A DNA stretch of 64,000 nt from Posidonia oceanica. Lineage: Eukaryota > Streptophyta > Magnoliopsida > Alismatales > Posidoniaceae. Of this stretch, positions 22,549 to 33,638 are shown piece by piece. The DNA is taken from positions 117,509,001 through 117,573,000 of the forward strand of contig JAZBRS010000076.1 in the NCBI GenBank assembly GCA_037176725.1. Direction: 5' to 3'. Both the position numbers and the translations under genes were made by a program. Every line of letters starts with the position of its first letter. The stretch's first letter is position 1. The notes under the pieces are model-generated. The model searched no databases. It was not told the origin of the DNA and worked only from the letters and a program-made list of their open reading frames with translations.

Positions 22549-23757
22549 TGCTGACCGAGAGCGAGTCAAAATAGGGCTACGACGAGTAGAAAGAGGATGA
22601 GTTCTACGAGGAGCTATATTCGCAAAGGCAAATAGCTCAGAAGGAGATGGTCGAGCACAGATGTCTCAGTAGAGGTGTCAGTAAGGAGAGGAACTCGAGC
22701 TCCAGCTAGGGAACATGCTCACTGAACTCTGCGAAGGACACAACAGAAACTAGGGTTAGAAACAGAAAGTAAAATGTAAATGCATTAAGTCGTGGCATGA
22801 ATGACATGTATGCTTTCTAGCATGCTCTCTCTCACCAATCTAGTGTTTCCTAGCAGATAGTCTACTCCGGATACCCACAAGTGTACAGGTCAACGACTTA
22901 GGTCAGAAAAGTAGGTCCCTTGTCTAACTCCCGGCCCAAAGCTCAGGTAATAACAGGGTGGTGCATTGGTGGCCTCGACCCCGCTTAAGCGTGGGCAGTA
23001 CCCTCCACTAGCACCGACATGACCCCTGACAAGGGGGGACAGACCGACCGACTTATGCCATGCCAAAGCATCGGAGCAAGAGGCCAGGACCATCCTTCGC
23101 AGACTGATAGGTGGACTCAGATGAGAAGATGCATGTCCTATATGATGCTTCATGCAAATGATTAAAGTCTTTTATCTTGCGTATTTTATTAACTCAAGGG
23201 GATGCAAGTGTGTTGATGGCTCTAGTTGATCCTAGATCTTATTTTTACTTGCCATTTTTAATTAGCCACAGGGAAAGCAATTAGTCTCTACTATCCTAGA
23301 CATGGCATGTGCAAAAGGGAAGAAAATCAACCAGATGTGGCAGGCAAACAACATACAACACAGCAAAAGGCATGTTCATGGTATATGCTAGTGTTGTGGA
23401 CATGCTTAGTGAAAGTAGAAGGCAATCAGCACAACAAAAGGCAGGTAAGGCATAGCATGTGCATTAGTGTAGTGTCATAGCATACTTGCGTAAAATAAAG
23501 CAAGCATCGAACAAAAGGCATGAATTAAAGCAATAAACACACAAGCATGGCAATGGAAAGCTAGAATAAAGGAAGTACTTGAATTAAAGCGGTGAATAAA
23601 GCAGATAAAGTAAATAAATGCTGAGATTAAAGAACAGTGCGATAAGTAAATGAATAAGGCAATTAAGGAGAGCTAAGCGAGCAGACAAAGGCACAAAGGC
23701 AAACAAAGATGCAAAATGCAAGCGAACGAAAACCAAAACGAAAGCCGGAGTCAGGTT
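22549..23757 (-). other. Element B 5' untranslated leader
   Basis: Similar to the leader of element A over most of its length, including the conserved stretch at about 22860-23130 and the AT-rich purine stretch near 23500-23650. No gene is seen in it. Confidence 0.65.
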
Positions 23758-23775
23758 TCCCTAGCGGAGTCGCCA
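23758..23775 (-). promoter_or_regulatory. Primer-binding site of element B
   Basis: Minus-strand reading TGGCGACTCCGCTAGGGA, one base after the LTR end GATTATTACA. It is the same site as in the other copies. Confidence 0.82.
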
Positions 23776-24485
23776 CTGTAATAATCTCGGTGTTCAGATC
23801 GTCCATGCACATTGCCAAAGCTCGTGTGCACCGATCAGAATCAGGCTTACTATTAGCGGCTGTGTCTGAGAAGGAAGACTTAACTCGAAAACACTTAAAA
23901 AGGGAAAAAAAAAGGGAAGAAAAGAAGAAGATAAGACAATTCAGAGTCACCACCGTCTCTATTAGGTCGGGAGACAAGGAAAACCAGGGAAATGCGTGAA
24001 TAAACATGCAAAACCAAGCAAAGGATGCAAAGCAATGCAATGCAAGAGAAAAGGGATGCAAATGAATGCAAATGATATGACTCATGCCTAGGATAAGGGC
24101 AATATGGTCATTGCGGGCCATGAGAAAGGGCAAGGACTTCTGTTACGCGCGAGGAAGGTGTTAGGCACCCCCGACACGCCCGAGAATCGGTCTTTCTAGG
24201 CTTACGCTCGCATACGCAGGGAAATGCAGACTTTGAATACCTAAGTGCCATGAATGCCTAATTAGATGCTCAAAGGTGTGCTCTAAGTGATGAAATGTAT
24301 GCAAAGAATTAAACGTGCAATCTAAGTGCTCAGAAACGCTGTCTGTGTTCTGAATCGGACGAACCCTGGTTCGTGAGAACTCCAGGCAGTAAGCATCACT
24401 GCCCTATATGCAAATGCAGGCGATAAAACAAAACATCGGTAAAACCAGGCAATGCAGGCGACATGCAAGAGAAAACAACGTCAAA

Positions 24486-24872
24486 TACGCCAAACGGTGC
24501 GAGAAACGAAGCAGGCACGTAAAACGGTGCAAGAAACAAAGCAGGCACGCAAAATGGTGCAAGAAACAAAGCAAGCATGCAAAATGGTGCGAGAAACAAA
24601 GTAGGCATGCAAAACGGTGCGAGAAACAAAGTGGGCACGCAAAACGGTGTAAGAAACAAAGCAGGCACGTAAAATGGTGCAAGAAACAAAGCAGGCACGC
24701 AAAACGGTGCAAGAAACAAAGTTGGCATGCAAAATTGTGCAAGAAACAAGGTCGACACGCAAAACGGTACAACAACAAGGCAGGCATGTGAAACGGTATA
24801 GGAAACAAAGTCGGCACGCAAAACGGTGCAAGAAACAAAGTCAGCACGCAAAATGGTGCAAGAAACAAGCGA
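24486..24872. repeat. 30-bp minisatellite in LTR B (about 13 units)
   Basis: Units of the type AAGCAGGCACGCAAAACGGT plus GCAAGAAACA, the same family as in LTR A but homogenised towards a different variant (GCAAGAAACA instead of GCCAAAGACA). Confidence 0.9.
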
Positions 24873-25189
24873 AACAAAACATCGAAAAGCCATGTAATGC
24901 AAATGATGTGCAAAAGATGCTGTGCAGGAGTTCAGGAGGACTTACCTTGGGGATTTGAAGCCTGATCTGAGAAGTACTTGGTCTGCAATGAAGTGCGCTC
25001 CACCGGGGTTGTCTAGGTAGCTTGATTTTGACGATCTGGCGGTCTGATCGGAAGATATCCAGGCTTCAAGGCAGAGGGCTCAAGAACAAGGGAGAAGAAA
25101 GGATCTACGTGTAAAAGGGGTTCTAGGGGTGTGTAAAACAGGTCCTCCCACGTATATGGGATCTAGAAGTGCTTAAGTGTGTGTAGAGA

Positions 25190-26250
25190 TGCTAAATGCA
25201 GTGATGCATGGGTGCAATGCATGCAAAAATGCAGAAAAGGACCTAAGAATGACTTTTTAGAAAACTTAAGGACCTAAATGCAAGTTTTGCAAAAGTTGAG
25301 GACCTAAGTGCAAAGATTTTGAAAAGTTAGGGGCTTATATGCAAGGTTTTTGAAAACTTGAGGGTCTGAATACAATTTAATAAAATGCAGGGTCTGAAAT
25401 GCAATTTAATAAGGTAAAGATGCATTTAAATGATTTTTATAAGCATGCTGTGGACTGGAATGCAATTCTGAAATATGCATGGACTAAAATGCAATTTTAT
25501 AAGGTAAAATGCAAGCTAAATGTATGCTGTGAATTATGCAGAGGACTAAAGTGTAATTTTAAAACATGTAGGGGCCAAAATGCAATTTTATAAGGAAAAC
25601 ATGCAGGAAAATGCTCTGTGCATGCAAATGAAGGACCTAGATGCAAAAATGAAGACATACAGGATAAAAATGCAATGCAGTAAGGAAAAGATGGAAAATA
25701 AATGATTTAACAACAGATTAGAGGACTAAATGACAAATAAAACAAATATCAGGACTAAAATGCAATTTCATAAGGTAAAAAACAGAAGATTAAATGAGTT
25801 TATCAACTAGAGGACTAACATGCATAAATAAAAAGCTACTGGACTAGAAAATAAAGAACAAAAACTACATTTGAACTACAGCAGGACCATTATGCAAATA
25901 AAATAAACAACAGGACTAGAAATTAAAGAAACAGAAACTTAAATTAACTAGAATTGGACTAGAATGCAAATAAAATAAATAGCTGGACTAGAACTAAAGA
26001 AAAGCTAAAGAAATGTAACTACAAGGGACTAAAAAGAAAATAAAAATACATGCTGGGCTTAAACTAAAAGAAAACTTAAAGAAATACACGGCAGTTGGAC
26101 TAACAAGCAAATAAACAGAACCTTGAGTTTTTTATGCAATTTCATATGGTTTTAAATCAGATTTAAATGATTCTTAAACGATGGCAGGACTGGAAAGCAA
26201 ATAATTAAAAACACAAGCCAGAAATGCAATTTTTGGTAAATTATGCATAG
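25190..26250. repeat. Degenerate TGCA-rich repeat in LTR B
   Basis: Imperfect units combining GGACTAAAATGCAATTTTAT with variable spacers. Corresponds to the repeat regions of LTRs A, C and F. Confidence 0.7.
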
Positions 26251-26562
26251 TAAACAGAAATAAATGAACAGTGGAAGGGAGGAGGTGAAGCCACTGTAGC
26301 ACAGTGCTACCAGTGGCCGAACGAGGCAGAGTGGGGGTGCTGGAGAGGCGCTGAGAGGCCGGGGGCCTTCGTCGGAGACGAGCGGAGGTCTGGGTGACAT
26401 CGGCGGGCCGTGACGTGGCCTAAAGCTGGCCGGAGAAGGCGACGGAGGATTGCAGAATAGGAGGGGGTAGACCGGACGACCGGAGTGATGCCGGAGGATT
26501 CTGGAAGCAGAGTCATGCTCCTGGAAGCTCCTCGTAGCTCGGGCGATCCTTGGAAGAGCTTT

Positions 26563-26632
26563 CTGCAGGCCAGAGTGGCGGGGCGAGCTCGGAGCTCGCC
26601 GGAGTGGCGGGGCGAGCTCAGAGCTCGCCGGA
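26563..26632. repeat. Tandem 29-bp duplication with palindromes in LTR B
   Basis: Two head-to-tail copies of GAGTGGCGGGGCGAGCTC followed by an inverted arm. Each holds a near-perfect palindrome with 9-bp arms (GGCGAGCTC, one base, GAGCTCGCC) at 26582-26600 and 26611-26629. LTR C has one related copy near 43975. Confidence 0.75.
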
Positions 26633-29444
26633 GAAGACGAGTTGACGGCGGCGCTGACTTCGGGCGACGGCTACTGGAACCCTCGTCTAAGGGGCTAGGA
26701 AGCAAGAGCGGAGGGAGGCTAAGCTAATGGGGAAGGAAAATACCTGTTGCACTGTCCGGAGCGTCCCCCCGACGTGGGTGGCTTCTGCATATGTCGACGA
26801 GGTTCGTTCGGCTGCTGGAGGCGTCGGCGGCGGCTCGCGAACGTCTGGAACTGCTCCGTGTGGTCCTCCGGAGCTCCCTGAATGGCTGCAGCGAAGCTTC
26901 GCGGGCCGGCGGAAAGGATTGGCTTTTTGGGTGTGCTGCTGGTCGTCTGAGGTGGGGAGAGAGGTCTGTTGCTCTCTGGATCAAGAGGAGGCTTCCGGCG
27001 GGCTTCTGGGTGTTCAATGATGGGTTCTAGAAGGTTAGATGGAGTCGTGGAGTGCTAGAGAAGGAGTTTGCAGGTGGATTGATTTTTGGCCAGAAAAAAG
27101 GGAAGGTGTTTGTGGTGGTAGGCTCGGGTTATGGTGAGGGTTGGGCTGAAGGCTTGGGTGGTTTGGAAAGATGGTGTTCAGGCGAGTTGGGTGGAGGAAT
27201 TTGGGTTGGTTCTGGAGTCTGTGGAGTTGGGAATTTCAGGTGAGGTGGAGATGGGTTGCTGTGAGGATTCAGGGTGATTGGGGGTGGTTTCAGGGATGGC
27301 TTTCGCTGTGGAATGAAGGGAAAGGATTGCTGGAAGTTCGGTGGATTTGGGGGATGAATTGGGAGTGATTTGGGAGATGTTTGGGGCTCTCGATTGCAGT
27401 GGGATGAAGAGGAGGAAGAGTTGGTTCTTTGGCAAAGGAAGGGGAGGATTTCTGGGTTCTCTTCGGCTGGCTCTCTTCACTAGGGAGTGCACAAGGAAGA
27501 GGAGAGGGTCTGGGCAGTCTGAGGATGATGCTTCTGGTGTGTGTTGTTGGCCTACTGGTTCTGGTTGGGTGGCTGCAATTGAGTGCAAAGGAGGGAGTGG
27601 CAGGAGGCTTGCAGCGCACGGCTGAGGTAAGCGGCGCATGCTGGTCCAGCCTGAGCAGAGGTCGTGCGGGCGTGCAAGGACGGCAGGTGTGAGGACGATG
27701 ATGTGTCGATTGGCAGAAGAAGGTGTGAGGAAAAAAAGGAAAAAAAAACCAGAGGAGGGAGGAGAAGGAGCTGCTGTGGAGAAGGAGGGAAGAAGAGGAG
27801 GAGTTGGCCGTGGGCCGGGCTAGACGCACGCGGGAGAAGGAAATTAAGAAAAGAAAGGAAAGGAAGAAGGAGAGGGGTCAGTGGGCCGGACCAGAAAGAA
27901 ATTAAAAAGGAAGATGAAGAAAGGAAGAAGAGGAAAGGAAAAAGAGGAAGAAGAAGAAAATTAAAATAGAAAAAGATTTGAAAATGTTTTTAAAGTAGTT
28001 GTTTTTAAGTTAGGGTTTTTAATTAGGTTTTTTAAAGATTGTTTTTAAATTAATTAGGGTTAGAAAGAGTCTTAGTTTTGATTTAAGTTTTCTTTAAATT
28101 GTTTTTGATTTGGTTTAAATGTTTGTTAAATTTTTTAATTGTTTTTTAGTTGAGTGTTTCTTGTTAAGTTTTTCTTGTTAAGTTGGGATTTTTAATTAGG
28201 CTTTTTTTTAATGGGTTGTTTTTTAATTAGTTAGGAGGAGTTTTAGGTTTTTTGATTTTAGCTTTTCTTAAGTCTTCTTTTAATTGTTTTTTAAATTTTG
28301 TTTGTTAAGTTCTTTTAATATTTTCTAGTTAAGTTTATCTTGTTAAGTTTTTCCTTTTCTTTTTCTTTTTTAGTTAAGTTTTTTTAGGCATGCATTAGGT
28401 TTTAATTGTTTCTTTTAGATTTGTTAAGTTAAGTTTTTTTTCTTAATTACTTGTCTTAGTATTCTTAATTGTTTTCTTCTTTTTTAAGATTTATTTTTGA
28501 TTATTTTTAATAGGGTTTTTACTTTTGGTTTGTTTTGATTATATTTTGGTTTTTGCTTTATTTTACAGCATTTTCTTTTTATTTTTTTTGTATTTTTTAG
28601 ATTGTATTCCTAGTTTCTCTTTTTTAGTTGGATTTAGTTAGGTTTTTGTTTTTAATTGTTTGTTTAAGTTTTTAATTACTTCATTTTAGGATTTTTATTT
28701 GTTTTTCTTTTGTTTTAGAGTTTTAAAGGTTTTTAAAGGGTTTTTTAGAGATTTAGTGGAAGAAAGGAAAAGAAAGGGAAAAGGAAGAAGTAAAGGAAGA
28801 ATTGGAGAAGGAAAGAAGAAAGGGAGGAATGGAAGGAAAATAAATATTGTAAAATCAAGGGATTGGCTAAAAATAAAATAAAAATGCAAATAAAATATAG
28901 AAGAGAGAGATGCACGAGGTGGGTCCACGGCCAAGCGAGGAAAAGAGAGAGAAGGGAGTGAAAAGACGGAGAATAAGAAGGAGAGAGAGAGGAGAGAGAA
29001 AAGAATAATTTAGGAGAGAGAAAAGGATAATTTGGATAAATGAAGGGGTTAGAGGCTTAGAAAAGAGGTGAAACTTGGGGAGTGTGTGGCCTAGGGTCTT
29101 TAGTGTTGGACCTAGGGTTTGGATTTGGATTTTGGAAGGTTTTGGAAGGGTTTTGAGGTGTAAAAAAATGGTAGTTTTACCTAGGTTTTCTAGGATTTTT
29201 GGGAGTGGTTTTGGTTTGAAATTTTAAGGGCTTTTTGGTGGGTTTTCTAAGTTAGGAAGGGTGAGTTTTCCTATGATTTTTGGGTAGTTTTTGAGCTTGG
29301 GAGATGGGTGTGATTCTAGGTTAGATTTGGGCTTGATTTGGAGAGAAGGATGAGAGGAAAAGTGTAGGTTTGGACCTAGAGTCGGGTTCAGAAGCCACCA
29401 GAAGATTTCCATTGATTCAGCCTGTCAAAATGAGGTGTCAACAC

Positions 29445-32185
29445 TCGGTGTTTTTGAGTCAAATTTCTCCTCGAATTCACTACCGATCGCGGCTCCTTCC
29501 TCTCCCTCTACGGCACGATCACATCACGAGCTATGGCAGCGTTGCGGGGACCACCGTGGGGCACCGGGAAGGCAGTCACAGTCGCCACCTAATTTATTAA
29601 ATCGGGAAAACTAGAAAAACCATGTAAAGAATGTGCAAGGAAAACCAATGCATTTTAGAAGCATGTGGAAATCAATGCAAATGGATGACACAAAGTCAAT
29701 GCAGTCTAGAGAAAGGGCAAAGACTCCTATTACGTGCGGGGAAGGTGTTAGGCACCCCCGACACGCCCGAGGAATCGGTCTTTCTTAACTGATCCGCTAC
29801 AGTGTGGCAAAATGTTGGTAAATGAATGCCGATTTATATACGCCCTAAGGTGGTATGCAAGATGCAATTTATAAGCCATGCAAAGCTTAGCAAACCTTGT
29901 TTAAAAGTAATTAAGCAAAATCGAGGCATTGCAAAGAGGCGATAAACAACAGGAGAGCAAACTGAAAATAGAGGCGTCCAAGGAAACAAGCGAAAAGCGA
30001 TGGAAACGGCAGTTCAGCACTCTATCTGGATCAGGGCATAGTCGCTGGTCTGGCCGGTGCCTGCACCGGTCGCCGGTGAGGCAGGTGGTAGACATCAGAA
30101 CCAGCTCCCCACACAACAGCGGCTGCTGCCACGAACGAGGCTCAAAAATGATACGAAATGGAAAATCAAAACCTAGGAATCAAAGCTAGCATGCTCAACA
30201 ACAAGATCTGCAAGAAACAAAACCGGGAAAGCAAACGACAAGGCGGCAAAACTAGCGGCTCGCCCGCTGCTTGAACTGCAGCTGAGTCACCAGTGAGAGC
30301 AGCAGCCAGCCCAGTCGCCGCAGACAATGGCGTCCCAGACCAGTCGCCGCTACATCAGGCGACGCTGCCATTAACAGCCCTCCTAAGCAGAGGCTTTCAT
30401 TGCCAATAACAAGCAAGACATTCACAGTAGAACTTGAAATAAATCTCATGGAGCTAAAGCTGGCTCAACATGGAACAAAAGCATACATTCAAATCATGAA
30501 ATGGATGTGTGAGTTGCGAGATATGATGGCCGGAAGTTGGCCAGAGGACTGGCTCGAGTTGCAGCTGAGTTGCCGGTCGGACTGGCGGCAGGCCTACAAC
30601 TCAAGTAGTCCCCACAGCCAAGTTCATGGCCGGATCAAGAACTCACAAGCAAGCAAAATAGAAAACTATTCACATAGGCATACAAACCATTCATCCAAGA
30701 TCACAAATATATATTATGCAAGCAAGATGGGACCCCGAGGAGGCCAGAGCAGCGTCTGAAAGTTAGGCCAGTAGGCAGGTTATGTTGCAGGTCAGTCGTC
30801 GGTGACGCAAGCGCCTGACCTAGTAGTCCAATCACCGGACTTCAACGCCATAATTCACTGCGGTGGCAAAGCCTAAAATACCGGCGAGGGTCGGGGAAGC
30901 ACCATGGCATTCCCACGAACCCAACCACACCTTCAGTGTGGGAAATGGTGGCTCGAGGAGCCTCACCCATCTCCGCCACATTTCGCTGCCGTCGTCCGTC
31001 GAGCTCCAGCCACAGGGGAGGCCAAGCGCACGAGGAGATGGCTGTGAAGCTTCTGGGCGCAGAGGAGGATGCGAGGAAACATCCCCAGGCCAAGGAGGGA
31101 GGCTCGCGCCTCCATCCCACCTTCGTCGGCACCTCACTGATGTTGGCAAACGTCCGAGGCCGTTGGGTCGGCCAAGGGCGCAAGGAGCTAAACTATCTAT
31201 CTAGGAAGAAAGGGAAGAGGTCCGGGAAGCTTCTCGGACCCTAAAACTAGCAATGCAGTTAGGGGTGTTACCTGTGTGGTGTTGCCGGAGTTGGCGGACC
31301 CAACGGAGGAGCTTACTGGAGTTGAGGAAGAAGGTCGCGGCGCAGCGCGGAGAGGCTTGGGAATGCTCTGGAAAGGCCGAGATCGCACAAGGGCGAACGA
31401 GGGAAGCTCTCAGGACTCTCAATTGTGCTCTGGAAGCAAAGGAGGAGGAGAGCAGTGGGTGTGAATTTTTGAATGGTGTCGTGGGAAATGGTGGTGGAGG
31501 TGGGTTTTGTTTGTTGGCCTCCTTTGCACACAAGGACGAATGGAGCTGACAGGCGCAGAGGTGGTGGCAGCGAGAGGCTGTGAGTGGATCTAGAAGGCAA
31601 GGAAGTAAATGAGCTTTGGGTAGAGGCCAACGATCGGCGACGGTGGCAGAGGAGATGGACGGCCGTGCCAGTGAAGGGCTGTGAGTGTGGGTTGGCTGCC
31701 GGTGAGGAGGTGACCGGTGGCAGGGAGTAAGTGGGGCTTGTCGTGTAGCGTGTGGAGGTAGTGAGGTAGTAAGTGCAGAGGGGACAGTTGTGACAGGTGG
31801 TGGTGATTGGCAGCTGCCGCCGTGGGGAAGCTTGGGCTGTGGATTGATATACAGTTGAGTCGCCGCAACACCTGGCACCTAACTTAGTCGCCTCCAGTAT
31901 TGGTGACGGGATTCAGTCACCTATGCAAGCGGTGCCTAGACGTGCAAGTTAGTAACCAGGCTGCTAATGGGCTTGGGCTTGGTTGGAGATTTAGGTTAAG
32001 TTGTGAAATGGGGTTTGGCTTATTTTGGGTTTAATGTAGGGTTGGTTTTGGGTAGGAAACTGGATTAGGTTTGGGAAATGGAATTAGGTTGTTTTGGGTA
32101 GGGTTTTGAAATGGATTCACCGCGCCTTCTTCCGAGCCAACTTCCATAAATTCTCCAATAAAAGCCTGTCAAAATGGAGTGTCTA
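29445..32185 (-). mobile_element. Divergent LTR 'I', abutted on the left by element B
   Basis: Second LTR type. Its outer end at 32185 reads TAGACACTCCATTTTGACAG on the minus strand, close to the TGTAGACAC starts of LTRs D and H but lacking the terminal two bases. It holds the conserved block (about 29720-29790) in minus orientation, many AGTCGCC motifs, a GC-rich section and low-complexity sequence. No gag or pol accompanies it within the window. B starts exactly at its left edge, so I was probably interrupted by B. The orientation of the first 140 bases (29445-29585) is uncertain. Confidence 0.6.
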
Positions 32186-33598
32186 TGGTAGCACAGCAAT
32201 TTGACCCCTTTGTACAGAATACTTGGGGAAAACTGAGTGTGGGAGAAGCACCCCATTTCTCTGTTGGTGTGGATGGTGGGCTAAGATATGATCTGCGCCT
32301 GTATGTGCCTCAGGTAGAGGAAGTGAAGTAGAGTTTGCTAGCTGAAGCCCACAGGTCTAAATACACCATTCATCTAGGAAGCACCAAAATATACAAGGAT
32401 CTGAAAAGAAACTTTTGGTGGCCTGGGATGAAAAGAGAGATTGCTGAGTATGTGGCTAAGTGTGCAACCTGCCAGATGGTGAAGGCTGAGCACCAGAGAC
32501 CAGGGGGAACTCTGCAACCCCTAGATATCCTAGTCTGGAAATGAGAGTATGCCACCATGGACTTCGTGATGGGATTACCCAAGACCAGAAGGAAGAATGA
32601 TGCAGTGTGGGTAATCGTGGATTGGCTCACGAAGTCTGCGCACTTCTTGCCTATGCGGGTGAATCTTCCATTGCCACAGTTGGCAGAGTTGTACGTGTCT
32701 AAGTTAGTCCGTCTGCATGGGATTCCTGTCTCGATCGTGTCAGATTGAGACACACGGTTCACCTCGAGGTTTAGGAGGGCATTGCAAGTGGCATTTGGTA
32801 CTATATTGAATTACAACACTGCCTTCCATCCACAAACAGATGGGCAGACGGAGCGAACCATTCAGACATTGGAAGATTTATTGAGGGCCTGCGCTTTGGA
32901 CCTGAAAGGTAGCTAGGAGGAGCACTTGCCTCTGATTGAGTTTGCATATAATAATAGTTTTCACTTCAGCATTGGAATGGCGCCCTACGAGGCTCTGTAT
33001 GGCAGACCATGTAGGACACCCACTTGTTGGAGCGAGGTGGGTGAACGCCAGCTTTTGGGCCCGAAAATCATGCAGCAATATGCAGATCGAATAGATTTGA
33101 TCCACAAAAGATTGGTAGCTGCACAAAGCAGGCAGAAAAGCTATGCAGATAGGAGGCGGAGACCTTTAGAATTCGAAGCAGGAGACTTCGTCTTTCTAAA
33201 GGTATCACCAACCAAAGGGGTGGCCAGGTTCGGTAAGCGAGGAAAGTTGAGTCCTCAGTACATTGGATCCTATAGAATTTCCAAGAGGGTTGTTGAAGTT
33301 GCATACAAGTTAGAGTTGCCTCTGAAACTGTCAGGTGTGCATAGCGTTTTTCATGTTTCTATGCAGAAGAAGTGTTTGGCCGACGCATCCCAAGTGATAC
33401 TAGTGCAGCCTGAGGAGTTGCAGGAGAATTTGACTGTGATCGAGGATGCTGTTCAGATTCTTGGTCGAAAAGAGCAAGTTCTCAGGAACAAAGTAATCCC
33501 TCTTGTCCTAATTCAGTGGCAGCACCATGGCTCTAAGGAGGCTACTTGGGAGCGGGAGGTAGATATCCTTGCCCGGTACCCCCACTTGTTCTACTAGA
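32186..33598 (+). pseudogene. Chromovirus (Tekay/Del type) integrase with chromodomain, 5'-truncated
   Basis: C-terminal half of a Ty3/gypsy pol. A zinc-binding domain (H...H-x~30-C-x2-C, with AHRSKYTIHLGS, FWWPGMKR, CATCQMVKAEHQRPGG) is followed by the integrase core: TMDFV with the first Asp, VSIVSD with the second, and TDGQTERT with the Glu. Next come AYNNSFHFSIGMAPYEALYG and a C-terminal region, ending in a chromodomain (VIPLVLIQWQHHG...EATWEREVD) that can guide insertion to particular chromatin. Stops at 32329 (TAG), 32542 (TGA), 32746 (TGA) and 32914 (TAG); the last three are explained by C-to-T or G-to-A. The 5' LTR, gag, protease and RT are absent. The break coincides with the end of LTR I. 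Confidence 0.9.
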
Positions 33599-33625
33599 AG
33601 CAAATTTCGGGGATGAAATTTCTTT

Positions 33626-33638
33626 AAGGGGGGTAGGA
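33626..33638 (+). other. Polypurine tract of the chromovirus
   Basis: AAGGGGGGTAGGA directly precedes the TGTAACATTT start of the 3' LTR. It is the usual primer for second-strand synthesis. Confidence 0.8.

Larger units (their letters stand above)
23777..29444 (-). mobile_element. 5' LTR of element B (5,668 bp)
   Basis: Starts at 29444 with TGTTGACACCTC (minus reading) and ends at 23777 with TTATTACA. It has the same block order as LTR A: conserved block at 24132-24220, 30-bp minisatellite at about 24486-24872, TGCA-rich repeat at 25190-26250, GC-rich section at 26280-27830, purine tract, T-rich section at 27960-28720, and purine-rich start. It is bordered on the right by a different LTR (I). 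Confidence 0.88.

Noticed and set aside
27178..27829. Overlapping Ser/Pro-rich frames of 153 and 179 codons in LTR B
   Set aside because: They overlap each other in different frames in a low-complexity, GC-rich LTR section and show no domain.
31201..31878. 225-codon Pro/Ser/His-rich frame on the minus strand
   Set aside because: Composition-driven, inside LTR I, with no recognisable motif.
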